Assembly: GCA_935421215.2 (NCBI GenBank) | Contig: OW285238.1 | Location: 29,913,678 to 29,977,677 of the forward strand | Source of the DNA: Melolontha melolontha | Taxonomy: Eukaryota; Arthropoda; Insecta; Coleoptera; Scarabaeidae | Direction: 5' to 3' | DNA length: 64,000 nt | Part shown: positions 23,458 through 33,446 of the stretch, piece by piece | Layout of the letters: each line of letters begins with the position of its first letter | Numbering within the stretch: position 1 is the first letter of the stretch | The notes under the pieces: model-generated | The model's input: only the letters and a program-made list of their open reading frames with translations | What the model was told of the DNA's origin: nothing | The model's database searches: none | Translations under genes and position numbers: made by a program

Positions 23458-24096
23458 TACACCATAAAATAGTTTTTCTCGGATTGTTAATTATTATAAT
23501 TGATACACTTACCCGTATCAATTATAATAATAATAAACAATACCCAGTTGGTTGATAAGAGTAATAAAACTATTAAATTCAAGATAAAGAGCATGAATTC
23601 AAAGTCAAAACTGAACATTGGACAATTATTACAGATTTTTTTAGACGAACATCCCAATTTAATACTCAACAAATTTGAAACATCTTCGATAGTGTCGCCT
23701 TTAATAAAATTAACTCCAATGACTAACAATAACAGTATAATCTTAGTTGATCTTACCTGTAGGTATAATAATAAACACTATAGTTACAATTGAACATATT
23801 CTGAAATGATGCTAGTTTGACTGTTATATGTATTCTGACAGAACTAAAATGACCAACTCGATCAACACTAAAATAACACATAATTTACCATAATGCACCT
23901 CTAATAATGAACTACATGCACTCTACATAATGCACTAATGCACTAAATACTATATCCGTACTACCAGTAATAAATGCACATTCCCTATAAATTTGACAGC
24001 ATCGTACATATTAATTACCTGCCCACTACTTCCAAGAAACAATTATTTTCTATTTTATATTATAATTACGGCTAAGAAAATAACAAATTCCTTCTA

Positions 24097-24097
<1 letters not shown>
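23458..24097. other. Unassigned region
   Basis: Contains a 97-codon plus-strand frame (23500-23793) without a recognisable domain and no clear promoter. 23880-23960 has loose TAATGCACT repeats. Not supported as a gene. Confidence 0.3.
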
Positions 24098-24135
<38 letters not shown>

Positions 24136-24246
24136 ACTCTTGATGTTCTCGCGGACGTATGATGAAGGTGTAGTTTCTCGGGTTCTAGTAAATAGTCCTT
24201 TTCAGGACAAAACTCACACCCGGCCAAGAACCCGAGAAACTACACC

Positions 24247-24304
<58 letters not shown>
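24098..24304. repeat. (TA)n tracts around a PLE-end palindrome
   Basis: Two TA microsatellites (24098-24131 and 24250-24300) flank a short palindrome whose arms, ATGAAGGTGTAGTTTCTCGG (24161) and its complement ending at 24250, match the PLE terminal segment at 56868-56940. The spacer holds TCCTTTTCAGGACAAAACTC. Confidence 0.65.
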
Positions 24305-24309
<5 letters not shown>

Positions 24310-24486
24310 TTAGATAATTTCTTAGCCGTTTATTAAATATATCAATTGATAAATTATTGGAGTTTTTCGGCTTCTATATGAAATATTTACAAATATCAAA
24401 TTAGTATGTAATTGCAGAGTAAGTGGGGATGTAAACATTGCTGTCTACAAATTACAAAGCAAATCATACGAAATTTTTAATTGAAA

Positions 24487-24567
24487 AATATTGTCTACGT
24501 TGGGACTTGAACCCAAGTCTACAATTTGCCGGACTGTAGCTTTTACCACTTAAGCCACGATAGACCT
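24487..24567 (-). tRNA. tRNA-like sequence inside MITE (not a functional tRNA)
   Basis: On the minus strand GGTCTATCGTGGCTTAAGTG starts an acceptor and D arm with A-box-like TGGCTTAAGTGG. The anticodon stem ACAGT/ATTGT encloses CCGGCAA. The T arm TTGGG/CCCAA encloses a loop within the B box GGTTCAAGTCC. The loop has C instead of U at position 33 and an extra base before the acceptor 3' strand, so function in translation is unlikely. The B box could still recruit polymerase III. Confidence 0.55.
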
Positions 24568-24639
24568 TGGTTCAAGCTATTTAGAAATGCATTATAAAGT
24601 AACAGTGTTAATGAATCAGATGCCAGTTATTGAATGTAG

Positions 24640-24798
24640 ATGTCAAGTTGAAAGCAGAAGTCAGTTTTGAAAGCTGATGTCAGTTTTGATAGCAGATGTC
24701 AGTTATTGAAAGCAAATGTCAGTTATTGAAAGCAGATGTCTGCTTTGAAAGCAGATGTCTGTTATGAAAGCTTACGTCAGTTTTGAAAGCAGATGCCT
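24640..24798. repeat. Minisatellite in MITE, unit about 19 bp
   Basis: About eight imperfect copies of GAAAGCAGATGTCAGTTTT run between the tRNA-like block and the right inverted repeat. A shorter version is in the third copy (57355-57425), so it belongs to the element. Confidence 0.75.
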
Positions 24799-25004
24799 GT
24801 TCAAGTCCCAACGTAGACAATATTTTTCAATTAAAAATTTCGTATGATTTGCTTTGTAATTTGTAGACAGCAATGTTTACATCCCCACTTACTCTGCAAT
24901 TACATACTAATTTGATATTTGTAAATATTTCATATAAAAGCCGAAAAACTCGAAATTTATCAACTGTTATATTTAATAAACGGCTAAGAAACTATCTAAA
25001 CACT

Positions 25005-25036
<32 letters not shown>

Positions 25037-25084
25037 AAAAGAAATTATTGACCGTAAAAATTGGTTAAAATAAATTAAAAACGG

Positions 25085-25560
25085 ACAAGCCAACAATGAA
25101 AACAATGTCAATGGACACATATACAGAGATGACATTATTCAGCAATATGTGGCCGACTTTCGTGAGGCTGTGGATGAAAACATGGTTTTTATTGATGATA
25201 ATGCAAGACCTCATCGTGCACAAATTGTAATTCAAGCAATAAATGACCTCCATATTAACCGTCTACCTTTACCACCAACGTCTCCCGACTTGAATCCGAT
25301 TGAGCACATTTGGGACAGACTTCAAGAACAGCTCAACGAACATAATCCACCCCCAGTTAACGTGCAACACTTGCGGGAAATTTTACCGCTGTGTTGGAGA
25401 AGAGTGTCACAAGAACACATTAATAATTGCATTATGAGTATGCCCCGAAGATGTACAGCTGTGAGAGATGTACGTGGGCATTATACACGATTTTAGAATT
25501 AATTGTTACAGAAAAATGTTTATTTTAGCTATTGTTAAAAATGTTGCTTATTTCATTTTT
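25085..25560 (+). pseudogene. Tc1-like transposase C-terminal fragment
   Basis: Frame 25149-25496 reads ADFREAVDENMVFIDDNARP with the second catalytic Asp, then LPPTSPDLNPIEHIWDRLQE with the catalytic Glu, and ends in the SMPRRCTAVRDVRGHYTRF tail typical of Tc1-family proteins. DD34E spacing is consistent. The N-terminal DNA-binding half is absent; the fragment starts next to the (TA)n tract bordering the MITE. Confidence 0.85.
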
Positions 25561-26157
25561 GATCATTTCTTAGTAATCTAACGATTTTTCTGAATATATA
25601 TACTTGAAAATTTTAAATAGTTGTGTACAATTATGTATCTAATATAATACACTACAAATATTTACCCATACTATCTAAAAAATACAAAAAAGTAAAAATT
25701 CCTTATTCATTTTTGAGTAGTTTATTTTTATAATTTATTGAAAAAATTATAAAAATATGCAATTTAATACACATTTCCTCATGAACTAAAACAGGCGTTT
25801 TATAAATCGACGTTTCCGATCCAGAAACTTTCCATTATTAGTTCAAGGAGCTGAATACGCAGTTTTAATATTTCCTTTTTGCATTATTTTCTTCATTTTA
25901 AATATGTACAAACAATTAAAGATATAGATGTTCTCAAAATTAATTTAATTTAATCTGAGTCATTTATCTTTGAAATAAATAAACACGAGCAGTATCGATT
26001 TAAACGAAGAAGGCTAATGTTACGAGGGGTCAATGTCAGCTTAAAAAATGATTATCTCATGTTTATCTGGTGTACTATGGACGCTTTAGGTTATCGACAC
26101 ATGTATATATACAAAGTAAATACTGAATATGCAAAAAAAACGAGAGTATTCCTTATA
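25561..26157. other. AT-rich region, no gene recognised
   Basis: Nothing recognised; simple A/T-rich sequence up to the next mariner terminus. Confidence 0.35.
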
Positions 26158-27580
26158 CAGAGTTCCCCATATTAAACCCATTTTATATTTCGAATAAAAT
26201 CCTTCTAAGAGAGTAAAACAATCTTTTAATACACTAATGTACAAGTAATTCTCTTGGATTTATAATTAACATAAACTTTTCTTGATTATTTAAAAATCAT
26301 GTCTTCTAAATGCCCTCTATCAAATTAAATACAATTTTCAATCCTGAATGCAAAATTGTCCATCACTCGGCCAAGCAGATCTCCATCTATTCCTGTGATT
26401 TCTTCTCGAATGCGGTCTTTTAGTTCCTTAATTGTTGCAGGACGACTTGTATAGATCTTTGTCTTTACCCCCATAGAAAGAAATCGGGTGCCGTTAAGTC
26501 GGGGGACCCAGGTGGCCAAGGCAAATTTCAAAATCGCGAAATTATACGGCCGGTAAAAAATTCTCGCAGAATCCTCATGGAGTTTCTAGCTCTGTGAGCT
26601 GTTGCTTCATCTTATTACAATAACAGAGCATCATTTAGTAATCTGCGTCTAATCAGTTCTGGGATCACAAACATTTGCAACATGTTTATGTAACGCTCGG
26701 AATTGACGGGTACAGAACGGTTAATTTCGTCTTCAAAAAATGAACACCAATGATACCAAATGATCCTACACCACACCAACCAACGACCTTTGGACTATGG
26801 AGATTCTTTGCAAACAATTCACGAGGATTTACAGCTCCCAATATCTAAAATTCTGTTTGCTAACAATGCCATCCAAATGTAAACTTGCTTCGTCGGTCAT
26901 TAACAAATTGATTATCGATACCGATTTAAAAATGTTTGCCAAATGTTACCTCGCTTCCTTATCTCGATGGCTAAGGTGTTGTGCCATTTGGTATTTGTAC
27001 GGATGAAATTTTAAATCGTTGTGAAGGATTCTGTAAAGATTTCGCTTGGATATTAGTGGAGCAAATGATTGCCGATTAGCACATCTGGTAGAACTTCTCG
27101 TGAAAGCAGCTCTCACTCGTTCAATATTTTCAAGGGTTCGAACCGTTCTTCTACGTCCAGATTTTTTAATGTTATGTACAGAATGATTTTCACGCCATTA
27201 ACGAACCCATGCGATAACCGTTTTGCGCGTTGGTGCAATACCCCAATTATTATCACCAAACTGCTGTCGAAATGTACGCCGAACTTCTTCTACTGAACCA
27301 GTTCTAATGTAAATTTCCACGAAAAACACACGCTGTTGCACTGAATAATCCATACTACTGAAAAATTTTATAAAATTTGACACAAATTGCAACACTTTGT
27401 TTGTGACAGTGATGCGAATTTATGTCTAGTAATTATTCGATAGCTTTGAGACAGACGCCTACTCGATAAAATGTAACTCCGAAGCCTACTGAACTTTACC
27501 TACTAAAGAAAAAATAATCACATACTTCGTTTAGATTTAAATCGCATATCAAAATGGGTTGTCTAATATGGGGAAGCCTG
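26158..27580 (-). mobile_element. mariner-like transposon, degenerate
   Basis: Inverted ends CAGAGTTCCCCATATTAAAC (left) and CAGGCTTCCCCATATTAGAC on the minus strand (right), each beside TA. The leftward transposase begins at 27352 with MDYSVQQRVFFVEIYIRTGS, the N-terminal HTH of the arthropod mariner group with a DUF4817-type domain, and continues FGDNNWGIAPTRKTVIAWV. Catalytic parts are shifted. The C-terminus at 26325-26531 shows TWVPRLNGTRFLSMGVKTKI (normally PPRSPDLTPCDFFLWGYLK) then TIKELKDRIREEI. Confidence 0.82.
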
Positions 27581-27939
27581 TATAAACAAATATTGCACTT
27601 TTTATTAGTTAAATTTTAATGAATTAAAATAAGATGATCAGTTGTGGAAAAATTTTTTTCATTGGATTTATCGCCTGAATTTTATTCTATTTTCGTTTTC
27701 TTATAATGCACTTTAAACAAAAGATAATCACGCATATATTCACATGTGGTAAACCTCCGAATAAGCACGTGCATGTCTAACATAAATGGTAAATCTATGA
27801 CAATTTTAGATAGTTCGCTTCCATGCTCACAGTTTATATTACTGTATGTGAACTACTGTGAGAGTATTGGACACATAATATCAGTAATTTAATTTCCGTG
27901 AAGTTAAGACAAAATACAGTTTATGAATTTTAACACCTA

Positions 27940-28250
27940 ACAAAATTAAATGAATTAGTATGTCACGTTCTGTGTTAGTGAATAATTCTTCATTGTTTCA
28001 AAATTTCTGAGCAATATCTTTGAGCGGTTAATGTTCCTTGATAAAATATTGGTCCAATTATTCTTCTTTAGTTTCGAACTGCTCAAACTTAATTTTTTCT
28101 GGATTTTGCGGTTCTTCAATATTTGCATGTTGATTTTTAGTTTTGCAAATTCTCTTGTAATTTGTGAAATTAGGTCTCTCGATTTATAAAACCGTACTTC
28201 GTCAGTAGAACACACTCTTTGTGAAAATTATCTGTTCTTGTTTTATAAAT
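27940..28250 (-). pseudogene. mariner relic, catalytic-domain fragment
   Basis: Minus-strand frames give STDEVRFYKSRD (first DDE block, normally DEAWFHL), then in a shifted frame EEPQNPEKIKFEQF and LDQYFIKEH corresponding to PEKIGVWxG and GPIFFEGT. Heavily mutated, with no termini located. Confidence 0.5.
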
Positions 28251-28330
28251 CAATTTCGAAATTACCGTCTGCGTGAATAATCAATTTCTAGTAATTATTG
28301 TATTAAAAACAGAGAGAAACAAGAAAAAAC

Positions 28331-28510
28331 CCTAACTACGATATACATATATCAATAAATTCTAAATTCATATTTCGGCAACTAAGTTGCCATCTTCAGT
28401 AGAATAAACTGAAAACTAAAAATAGTGCTAAACGTAGCGTCTTTGACTTAAGGTAATTAAGGTAAATCGTCAGTGGGATAACACCAAATTTCTAACATCA
28501 AAGAAAACCC
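28331..28510 (-). repeat. PLE terminal segment, single arm
   Basis: Same terminal sequence as each arm of the 11820-12230 palindrome, including the AGTGGGATAACACC block near 28470, but present once only. It includes a hammerhead motif. Confidence 0.7.
28366..28405 (-). ncRNA. Hammerhead ribozyme motif
   Basis: Minus-strand core CTGAAGA (complement of 28393-28399), stem II GGCAAC/GTTGCC (complement of 28377-28391) and GAAA. Stem III is ATATGAAT-like and weak, so activity is doubtful. Confidence 0.55.
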
Positions 28511-28578
28511 TTATATACTCTTTAAACTTAGCATGAAAATTAAAGAACCGCGAAAAAAGATGAAGCATAAAAAGAATA

Positions 28579-29896
28579 CAGAGTAGCCCAGATAAAAGAG
28601 GGCCGGTATGATTACAGTAGTACAAATACAGAAAATTGAATTACTAATATATTATAAATTTTTCCTTAAAAGTAGTAAATACAGAATATTATGAATAACA
28701 ACATAATGAACATTGAATAGTTCACAGGAGGTGTTGAAAGTGTTCACCATGAACTTCGATACACAAATTAGCACGTCTCAACATGCTTTGAAAAACTTTT
28801 GCCATTTCATTTGGTGTGATGTCAGCAATTGTATTGAGAATATTCGTTTTTAACTCTTCAATTGTATGCGGGTTGTTACTGTACACTTGACCCTTTAAGG
28901 AACCTCACAAATAAAAATCGCAGATAGACAGATCGGGCGATCTGGGAGGCCATAAACCTACGGAAACTGTACGCTCTTCTCCGAAAATACCATGGACGTA
29001 TGACATTGAAAACCGTGAAGTATATGCCGTGGCACCATCTTGCTGTACAAACGCATCTCGTTCTTCCTCTGTCAGCTGCGCTACGAATGGTTGCAACAAT
29101 TCTGTTACATACACTTCAGATGTCACGGTGTTATTAAAGAAAATGGAGCCTACAATCCATCGGGCTGAAATTGCACACCAAACGCCTATTTTCGCATCAT
29201 GTATAGAGGCACCTCAAAGCATTCCTTGGAACTGTTTGTTCGTCAATAACGAGTGTTTTGAGAGTTCACGTAACCGCTAAGATGGAGCTATGCTTCATCT
29301 ATAAAAAAGTATGGAATTGGATCCAGATAACTATCAGCGACATGAGTGAGTAACCATCCGCAATAATGTTGTCGTTTTGTATAGTTCGTAGGTTTTAATG
29401 TTTGCATCACTCTTATTTTGTACGCTCGCATATGCAACTACTTCAACATGTTCTGGCATGACGTTCGCTTGATGTTTAGTTGGGAGGATAGACGTCTCTT
29501 GAACACGTTGAATATATTTCGATGAACAAACCGTCTTTCCACGATTACGTTTGACGTTAGCAACTGAACCTGTAGCTCTAAATTTAGTAATTCTGCATAA
29601 CACTTTTAGAAGGAGCAGACCTTTATGGATATTTGATCGTGAACCTTTCATTTAATGTTACAAATGATTTACATTTCAAATAATTTTCAACCAGAAACAG
29701 TCTTTGCTCGATTAAAAACGGCATTATGGAGAACCCTATTCACAACCACCAATAACAACTGACAACGCAACACTGGCAAACACAATATGACAGGTAACAC
29801 GGAATGGCTGTTGGACATCACGTGACGCCTCTTGGACGCTCGATTCAAATATAACGTTTAGTATGACTCCGGGCCTCTTTTATCTTGGTCACTCTG
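28579..29896 (-). mobile_element. mariner-like transposon, degenerate
   Basis: Ends CAGAGTAGCCCAGATAAAAG and CAGAGTGACCAAGATAAAAG (minus strand) flank a leftward transposase with TA at both borders. Recognisable blocks: SVANVKRNRGKTVCSSKYIQ (linker, 29500s), VYVTELLQPFVAQLTEEE, FVQQDGATAYTSRFSMSYVH (second Asp), GLWPPRSPDLSICDFYL (third catalytic region, 28905-28960). Frames are broken between 29126 and 29334. Confidence 0.82.
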
Positions 29897-30060
29897 TACT
29901 ATAGTCGCGATAAAGACCACAAACTGGACTGCGGAATTGGTTCATTGTCAGAATTAATTTATTTACTCTTATTTCTACGTATATAAATACTTTCGTAACT
30001 ATCTAATGGTCTATAATTATTTACAGTTGTAATTAATCTAAGATTATTTGGAGGCGTAGA

Positions 30061-30243
30061 GTGATTTGTGGAGATTCTACAAAATCGTTCGTTAGAGAGG
30101 CCTGCACAAGTCGAATCCGTGAAAACGTTCAGCAGCACAAACAAAGCGCTGTTAACAATGAATTGGAGACTATTAAAAATCTCACAACCAACACAAAACA
30201 AATTAGTAATTATGAATTGACCAGTTTAATCGCATTAAACCCT
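30061..30243 (+). pseudogene. PLE N-terminal ORF fragment
   Basis: The 61-codon frame reads KSFVREACTSRIRENVQQHK then SAVNNELETIKNL, matching the region at 855-930. No RT domain follows, so this is a short 5' remnant. Confidence 0.6.
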
Positions 30244-30666
30244 TAATATTAGCTGGACCTTCTGTCAAATTAAATAAAAATCTCTAAAATATAATCAGAG
30301 ACTGAAGACGCGTTAAAAGATTGTCCAGAATTAATAACTACTTCCCTCAAATTTAAACTAAATATAAATTTATTTTGTAACGTGAGAATTTTTTCTCTGT
30401 ATTTTTTTACGTGCCAACATCTGTACTTGGCCGTCGCTTGTATAAACATGAAAAAAACCTGTCTGCAATTTGTGCAGGTGTAGTTATTGCGATTTGATTT
30501 AAAACTTTATTGTTATAAAATTTAAAATTAACTGAGATATTCGTAATACCAATTATTTGTTATTGCTGGAATTACTATTAATTTGTAAAGCCTGCACATG
30601 GTAACGCACGGAAGACTAATTATTATTTCTTTAAATAATCTGTATCTAGACTAATGAATTCTTTTA

Positions 30667-30713
<47 letters not shown>

Positions 30714-30841
30714 CGTAATATTCTTTATATTTTTGAAATTTATTTTAATATTTTCCTTGATTACCATATTATTATAGTTTATTTTTCAGAATAATTGAAA
30801 CATACATGAGTGGGTAAAACCCCACCAGTTTTGTATAATAC
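30244..30841. other. Unassigned AT-rich region with (TA)n at 30671-30711
   Basis: No gene recognised. A (TA)n microsatellite of about 41 bases lies at 30671-30711. Confidence 0.45.
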
Positions 30842-30960
30842 GAAGGTATTTTTAATAATATAAAATATTATTATGAATCTGGTGTGAACAACACAAATCA
30901 GCAGGGGCGTACCGATGAGCCTGTAGAAAGGCGAAATACGTATCGTTGTTGATGCGAGGC
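30842..30960. repeat. Hairpin repeat and hammerhead-like motif left of the endogenous virus
   Basis: 30849-30897 (ATTTTTAATAATATAAAATA onward, ending TGTGAACAACACAAAT) is an inverted relative of 34627-34676, right of the viral locus; another relative is at 49085-49135. Next to it 30905-30960 has CCGATGA (30912), a GCC/GGC stem, CGAAA (30932-30936) and TATC. This has hammerhead architecture except for C at the conserved U4 position, which should abolish cleavage. Confidence 0.5.
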
Positions 30961-31023
30961 TTTTCCCACCGATCTATAGGTCACACGTATAATTTAACAC
31001 AATTTTTTCCCCGGATCGATTGG

Positions 31024-31058
31024 TTTATAAGGTGTGTGTTTTTCCGAGAGAATCATTC
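31024..31058 (+). promoter_or_regulatory. Candidate viral NS promoter: TATA box plus initiator
   Basis: TTTATAA at 31024-31030 lies about 30 bases before TCATTC (31053-31058), a full match to the arthropod initiator TCAKTY. Position and spacing fit the promoter that drives the NS genes in densoviruses. Use in this genome is not shown. Confidence 0.6.
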
Positions 31059-31087
31059 AAGTTAAGTAATTGTGCAGTGCATACAAG

Positions 31088-31682
31088 GTAAGTTAATATA
31101 CGTATTATTGTATTATGTAAGTATATTAAGATATATATATATAATAATAGAGGGGCAATAACATGGATATTAAATTTTTAACAAGTCCTGTATGGGATAA
31201 AGAAGTATCGGAAGCTGTTGAATTATTGAAAGATTTGGAAAAAATGTTAGGGGTCGATGATATAACGGAAGATACGTTAACTGAATTCTGTTGGTTAAAT
31301 CATAACGATATATGGGGTTATTGTTGTCACGAAGACGTTTCGAACACTGACTGTGAAAATTTTATATATTTCCACCCGAAATGTTTGAAAGATGTCCCTT
31401 TCAAGTATAATTACAATAATAAAGAATATCGTTTATCCGCATTAACATTTGTAAACGCCCCAATGGAATCACATATGTCGAACATTGACAGAGAACGGGA
31501 AGAATATCTTTGTCCTGTTTGTTGGAAAGATGTTAGAAAAGTTATTCTGTCTCAATCTTGTGAAGAGTGCGCCATGAGTGACCCCGATATGAATCCCGAT
31601 TTTCAAGAGGCATTTGCAGATGTTATACGCATAAATAATTATGTTGCAGATCAAGAAGACCCAAACAATCCTTTACTTCAAG
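31088..31682 (+). promoter_or_regulatory. Candidate splice donor and acceptor around the NS3 ORF
   Basis: A consensus donor AAG|GTAAGT occurs at 31085-31093, just before the NS3 ATG, and a pyrimidine-rich acceptor CCTTTACTTCAG-like site ends at 31681-31682, just before the NS2 ATG. In lepidopteran ambidensoviruses an unspliced mRNA gives NS3, and a spliced one lacking NS3 gives NS1 and NS2. The arrangement here matches that scheme. Confidence 0.5.
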
Positions 31683-31690
31683 TCGATTGA
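31163..31690 (+). CDS. Densovirus NS3-like protein (endogenous copy)
   Basis: An open 175-codon frame, first in the rightward group, starting 75 bases after the candidate donor. It is acidic, with two cysteine/histidine-rich clusters: CCHEDVSNTDC...HPKC near residues 54-75 and CPVCWKDV...CEEC near 117-137, suggesting zinc binding. NS3 of ambidensoviruses is a small accessory protein for replication, also encoded first and of comparable size with paired cysteines. Identification rests mainly on position and these pairs. No stops or frameshifts are seen. Its stop is three bases before the next ATG. Confidence 0.62.
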   Translation: MDIKFLTSPVWDKEVSEAVELLKDLEKMLGVDDITEDTLTEFCWLNHNDIWGYCCHEDVSNTDCENFIYFHPKCLKDVPFKYNYNNKEYRLSALTFVNAPMESHMSNIDREREEYLCPVCWKDVRKVILSQSCEECAMSDPDMNPDFQEAFADVIRINNYVADQEDPNNPLLQVD

Positions 31691-31693
31691 GCA

Positions 31694-32380
31694 ATGTCAG
31701 ATACTGAAGTGTCTTCCGTGACACATATAACCGAACAACAAGAACGATGGATCCACTTGGTGACTCTACTCCAAATTTATATGCCGATAATTCACGATAT
31801 CCTCAATTACCCCTTGAACTCGGTGGAGGAATCAATCCAGGATTTCTTGAAGTTTATACGCCAGACCTACCTACTACTGCGGGACAAGGACAGCGGCGCA
31901 TCTGTAGATTGGACCAATTTAGTGAAGTATTTCGAAACAAATCCCTCTTGCATACCGTACATGATTCATCAAGATTTTATGGCGGTTTCCAAATATCTGA
32001 CTGGCTTATGCGCCAGCAAAACGAACAGCGAAACCGACGGTTCCTCCTCATATCTAAACACGTCGAAGAAATTGAAGATAGGACCCATTTCCATGTCATC
32101 CACGCATGTCCATGGTCAAACAGATCATGCCGTTGTCGGATATTCGATGGATGTATTCGAACCAATTATCGACGGATCGCGAGCCCTTTCGTCACACCAG
32201 AATACACGAGAAATCTCTTGTGCTACCTGTCTGCATTCCCACGAACAATCCAATATCTATACCTACCCGGAGAAAATGAGGAAGTACTTTTGCCAGTTGA
32301 AGGTGTATCGTTTTGCGGATGCCGTGACTGTCGCTCCGGAAAAACTATGGACGAAAGTGATTCAGGTAATGAAAATTTAA
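31694..32380 (+). CDS. Densovirus NS2-like protein (endogenous copy)
   Basis: A 228-codon frame opening with MSDTEVSSVTHITEQQERWI and overlapping the NS1 frame in a different phase. This mirrors ambidensovirus NS1/NS2, which are made from one mRNA by leaky scanning; here NS2 uses the upstream ATG (31694) and NS1 the next (31747). As read without splicing it ends four codons past 32365. If 32366-32446 is an intron, NS2 would instead end near 32527. There is no recognised enzymatic motif. The conserved dual coding over more than 600 bases is itself a sign that the frames have not decayed. Confidence 0.7.
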   Translation: MSDTEVSSVTHITEQQERWIHLVTLLQIYMPIIHDILNYPLNSVEESIQDFLKFIRQTYLLLRDKDSGASVDWTNLVKYFETNPSCIPYMIHQDFMAVSKYLTGLCASKTNSETDGSSSYLNTSKKLKIGPISMSSTHVHGQTDHAVVGYSMDVFEPIIDGSRALSSHQNTREISCATCLHSHEQSNIYTYPEKMRKYFCQLKVYRFADAVTVAPEKLWTKVIQVMKI

Positions 32381-33366
32381 TATTAAAATGCAAGTTTTCT
32401 AATCATCACCGGATCGGACAATTTTATAATTAAATTTTGATTACAGGATTTGAAATTTGTAGTGCCCCTAACAACCGACAATCGAATCGCAGAATTAACG
32501 ACTTCTCTGATTCAGGCAGTACATTAACATTCCATGAGTCATCCCGACGTCCAAACATCGGTCAAGAGGAAGCGTTATATGAATTGGTGAAGACCCTGGC
32601 CATCACTCCGATTAACAATTCGATTTTGTCAATTCATTGGTTAAACAGTGACTTCAAATTTTTTGGACGAAATAATAGTCAACTGCAAACGGTATTTAGT
32701 ACTTGGTCTCGCGAATTGAAACATAATACTTTCGAAAATTTTGTAGAAATGTATGAAGAACATACTCCGTTTTTCGCTTGTACGTCACAATTCATAACGG
32801 ATTATTATTACTCCAAACAAGAGTCTTTGGCACGGATTCAATTTATAATAACGTTTCAAATACCGGATGTAGATTTGAGGATTCAATTTTTACAAAATTT
32901 ATATTTAACTATTTGTAAACAAAACGGGAAAAAAAATACGTTTCTTATTGTAGGTCCCGCCAGTAGTTGTAAAACTTATTTCATAAGATTTGTTTCAAAT
33001 TTTTTCATATCTGTTGGACAAATTCGGAATTTCAATCGCAATGATAACTTTCCTTTAAACGATTGCACAGACAAAAGGATTTTATTATGGGATGAACCCA
33101 ATTTTACTCGTGAAAACTTGGATACTATCAAAATGCTTTTTAGTGGCGATAATTGTCCCGCTAACGTGAAATACGAAAATCAAGTGATCATTGACAAAAC
33201 TCCGGTGTTAGTAACGTCTAATGTGGATGTATTTCCGGAAAACGATATTTTTTCTGTTAGAATCAGTAAATATTATTGGCAAGTAATGCCTTTTAAGGAG
33301 GAAGACTTTAAACAAATTTATCCCCTAGCGTTGATAGACTTATTCAAATTATACAATATCATTTAG
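31747..33366 (+). CDS. Densovirus NS1-like replication initiator/helicase (endogenous copy, intron-like interruption)
   Basis: Two segments in the same phase, 31747-32433 and 32437-33366, separated by one TAA at 32431. The first carries an HUH motif HFHVIH (residues 114-119), the nicking metal site of rolling-hairpin initiators, and a later tyrosine-rich block. The second carries an SF3 helicase: Walker A GPASSCKT (32953-32976), Walker B ILLWDEPN near 33079-33102 and PVLVTSNVD (motif C region) near 33208. The only stop lies within 32366-32446, which has GT/AG borders and a length divisible by three. No other break is seen. Whether it is expressed is unknown. Confidence 0.85.
32366..32446 (+). 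other. Candidate 81-bp intron shared by NS1 and NS2 frames
   Basis: Starts GTAATG after CAG and ends TTTTGATTACAG, with an A/T-rich body of CTAAT-like branch character near 32399. It contains the sole NS1-frame stop. Its length keeps both NS reading phases usable. This is inferred from sequence only; an alternative is a chance GT/AG pair around an ordinary nonsense mutation. Confidence 0.55.
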
Positions 33367-33373
33367 ATTAAAT

Positions 33374-33432
33374 CTTTATTTCGTATGTAACTGTAACAAA
33401 TGTAACTTGAATCTGTATTTACATTTAATAAA
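33374..33432. terminator. Convergent overlapping poly(A) signals
   Basis: AATAAA on the plus strand at 33427-33432 serves the NS side, and the complement TTTATT at 33375-33380 gives AATAAA on the minus strand for the capsid side. Each lies beyond the other gene's stop, so the two transcripts would overlap at their 3' ends, a known feature of ambisense densoviruses. Confidence 0.65.
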
Positions 33433-33446
33433 GAATAACATTATAA

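Larger units (their letters stand above)
24305..25003. mobile_element. Long-inverted-repeat MITE with tRNA-like core, copy 1
   Basis: Inverted repeats of about 205 bp (24305-24510 and 24799-25003) begin GTGTTTAGATAATTTCTTAG and contain AGTAAGTGGGGATGTAAACA. The centre holds a tRNA-like block and a minisatellite. (TA)n tracts adjoin both sides. There is no ORF. Two further copies are at 38751-39220 and 57275-57616. The family appears to insert in or generate TA microsatellites. Its mobilising enzyme is unknown; TA flanks hint at Tc1/mariner. Confidence 0.78.

Noticed and set aside
23500..23793. 97-codon plus-strand ORF
   Set aside because: AT-rich, with no recognisable motif, no promoter or partner exon; a minus-strand frame of similar length overlaps it.
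24640..24798. CRISPR-like spaced repeats
   Set aside because: The repeats are contiguous, imperfect and about 19 bp with no unique spacers; the context is eukaryotic.
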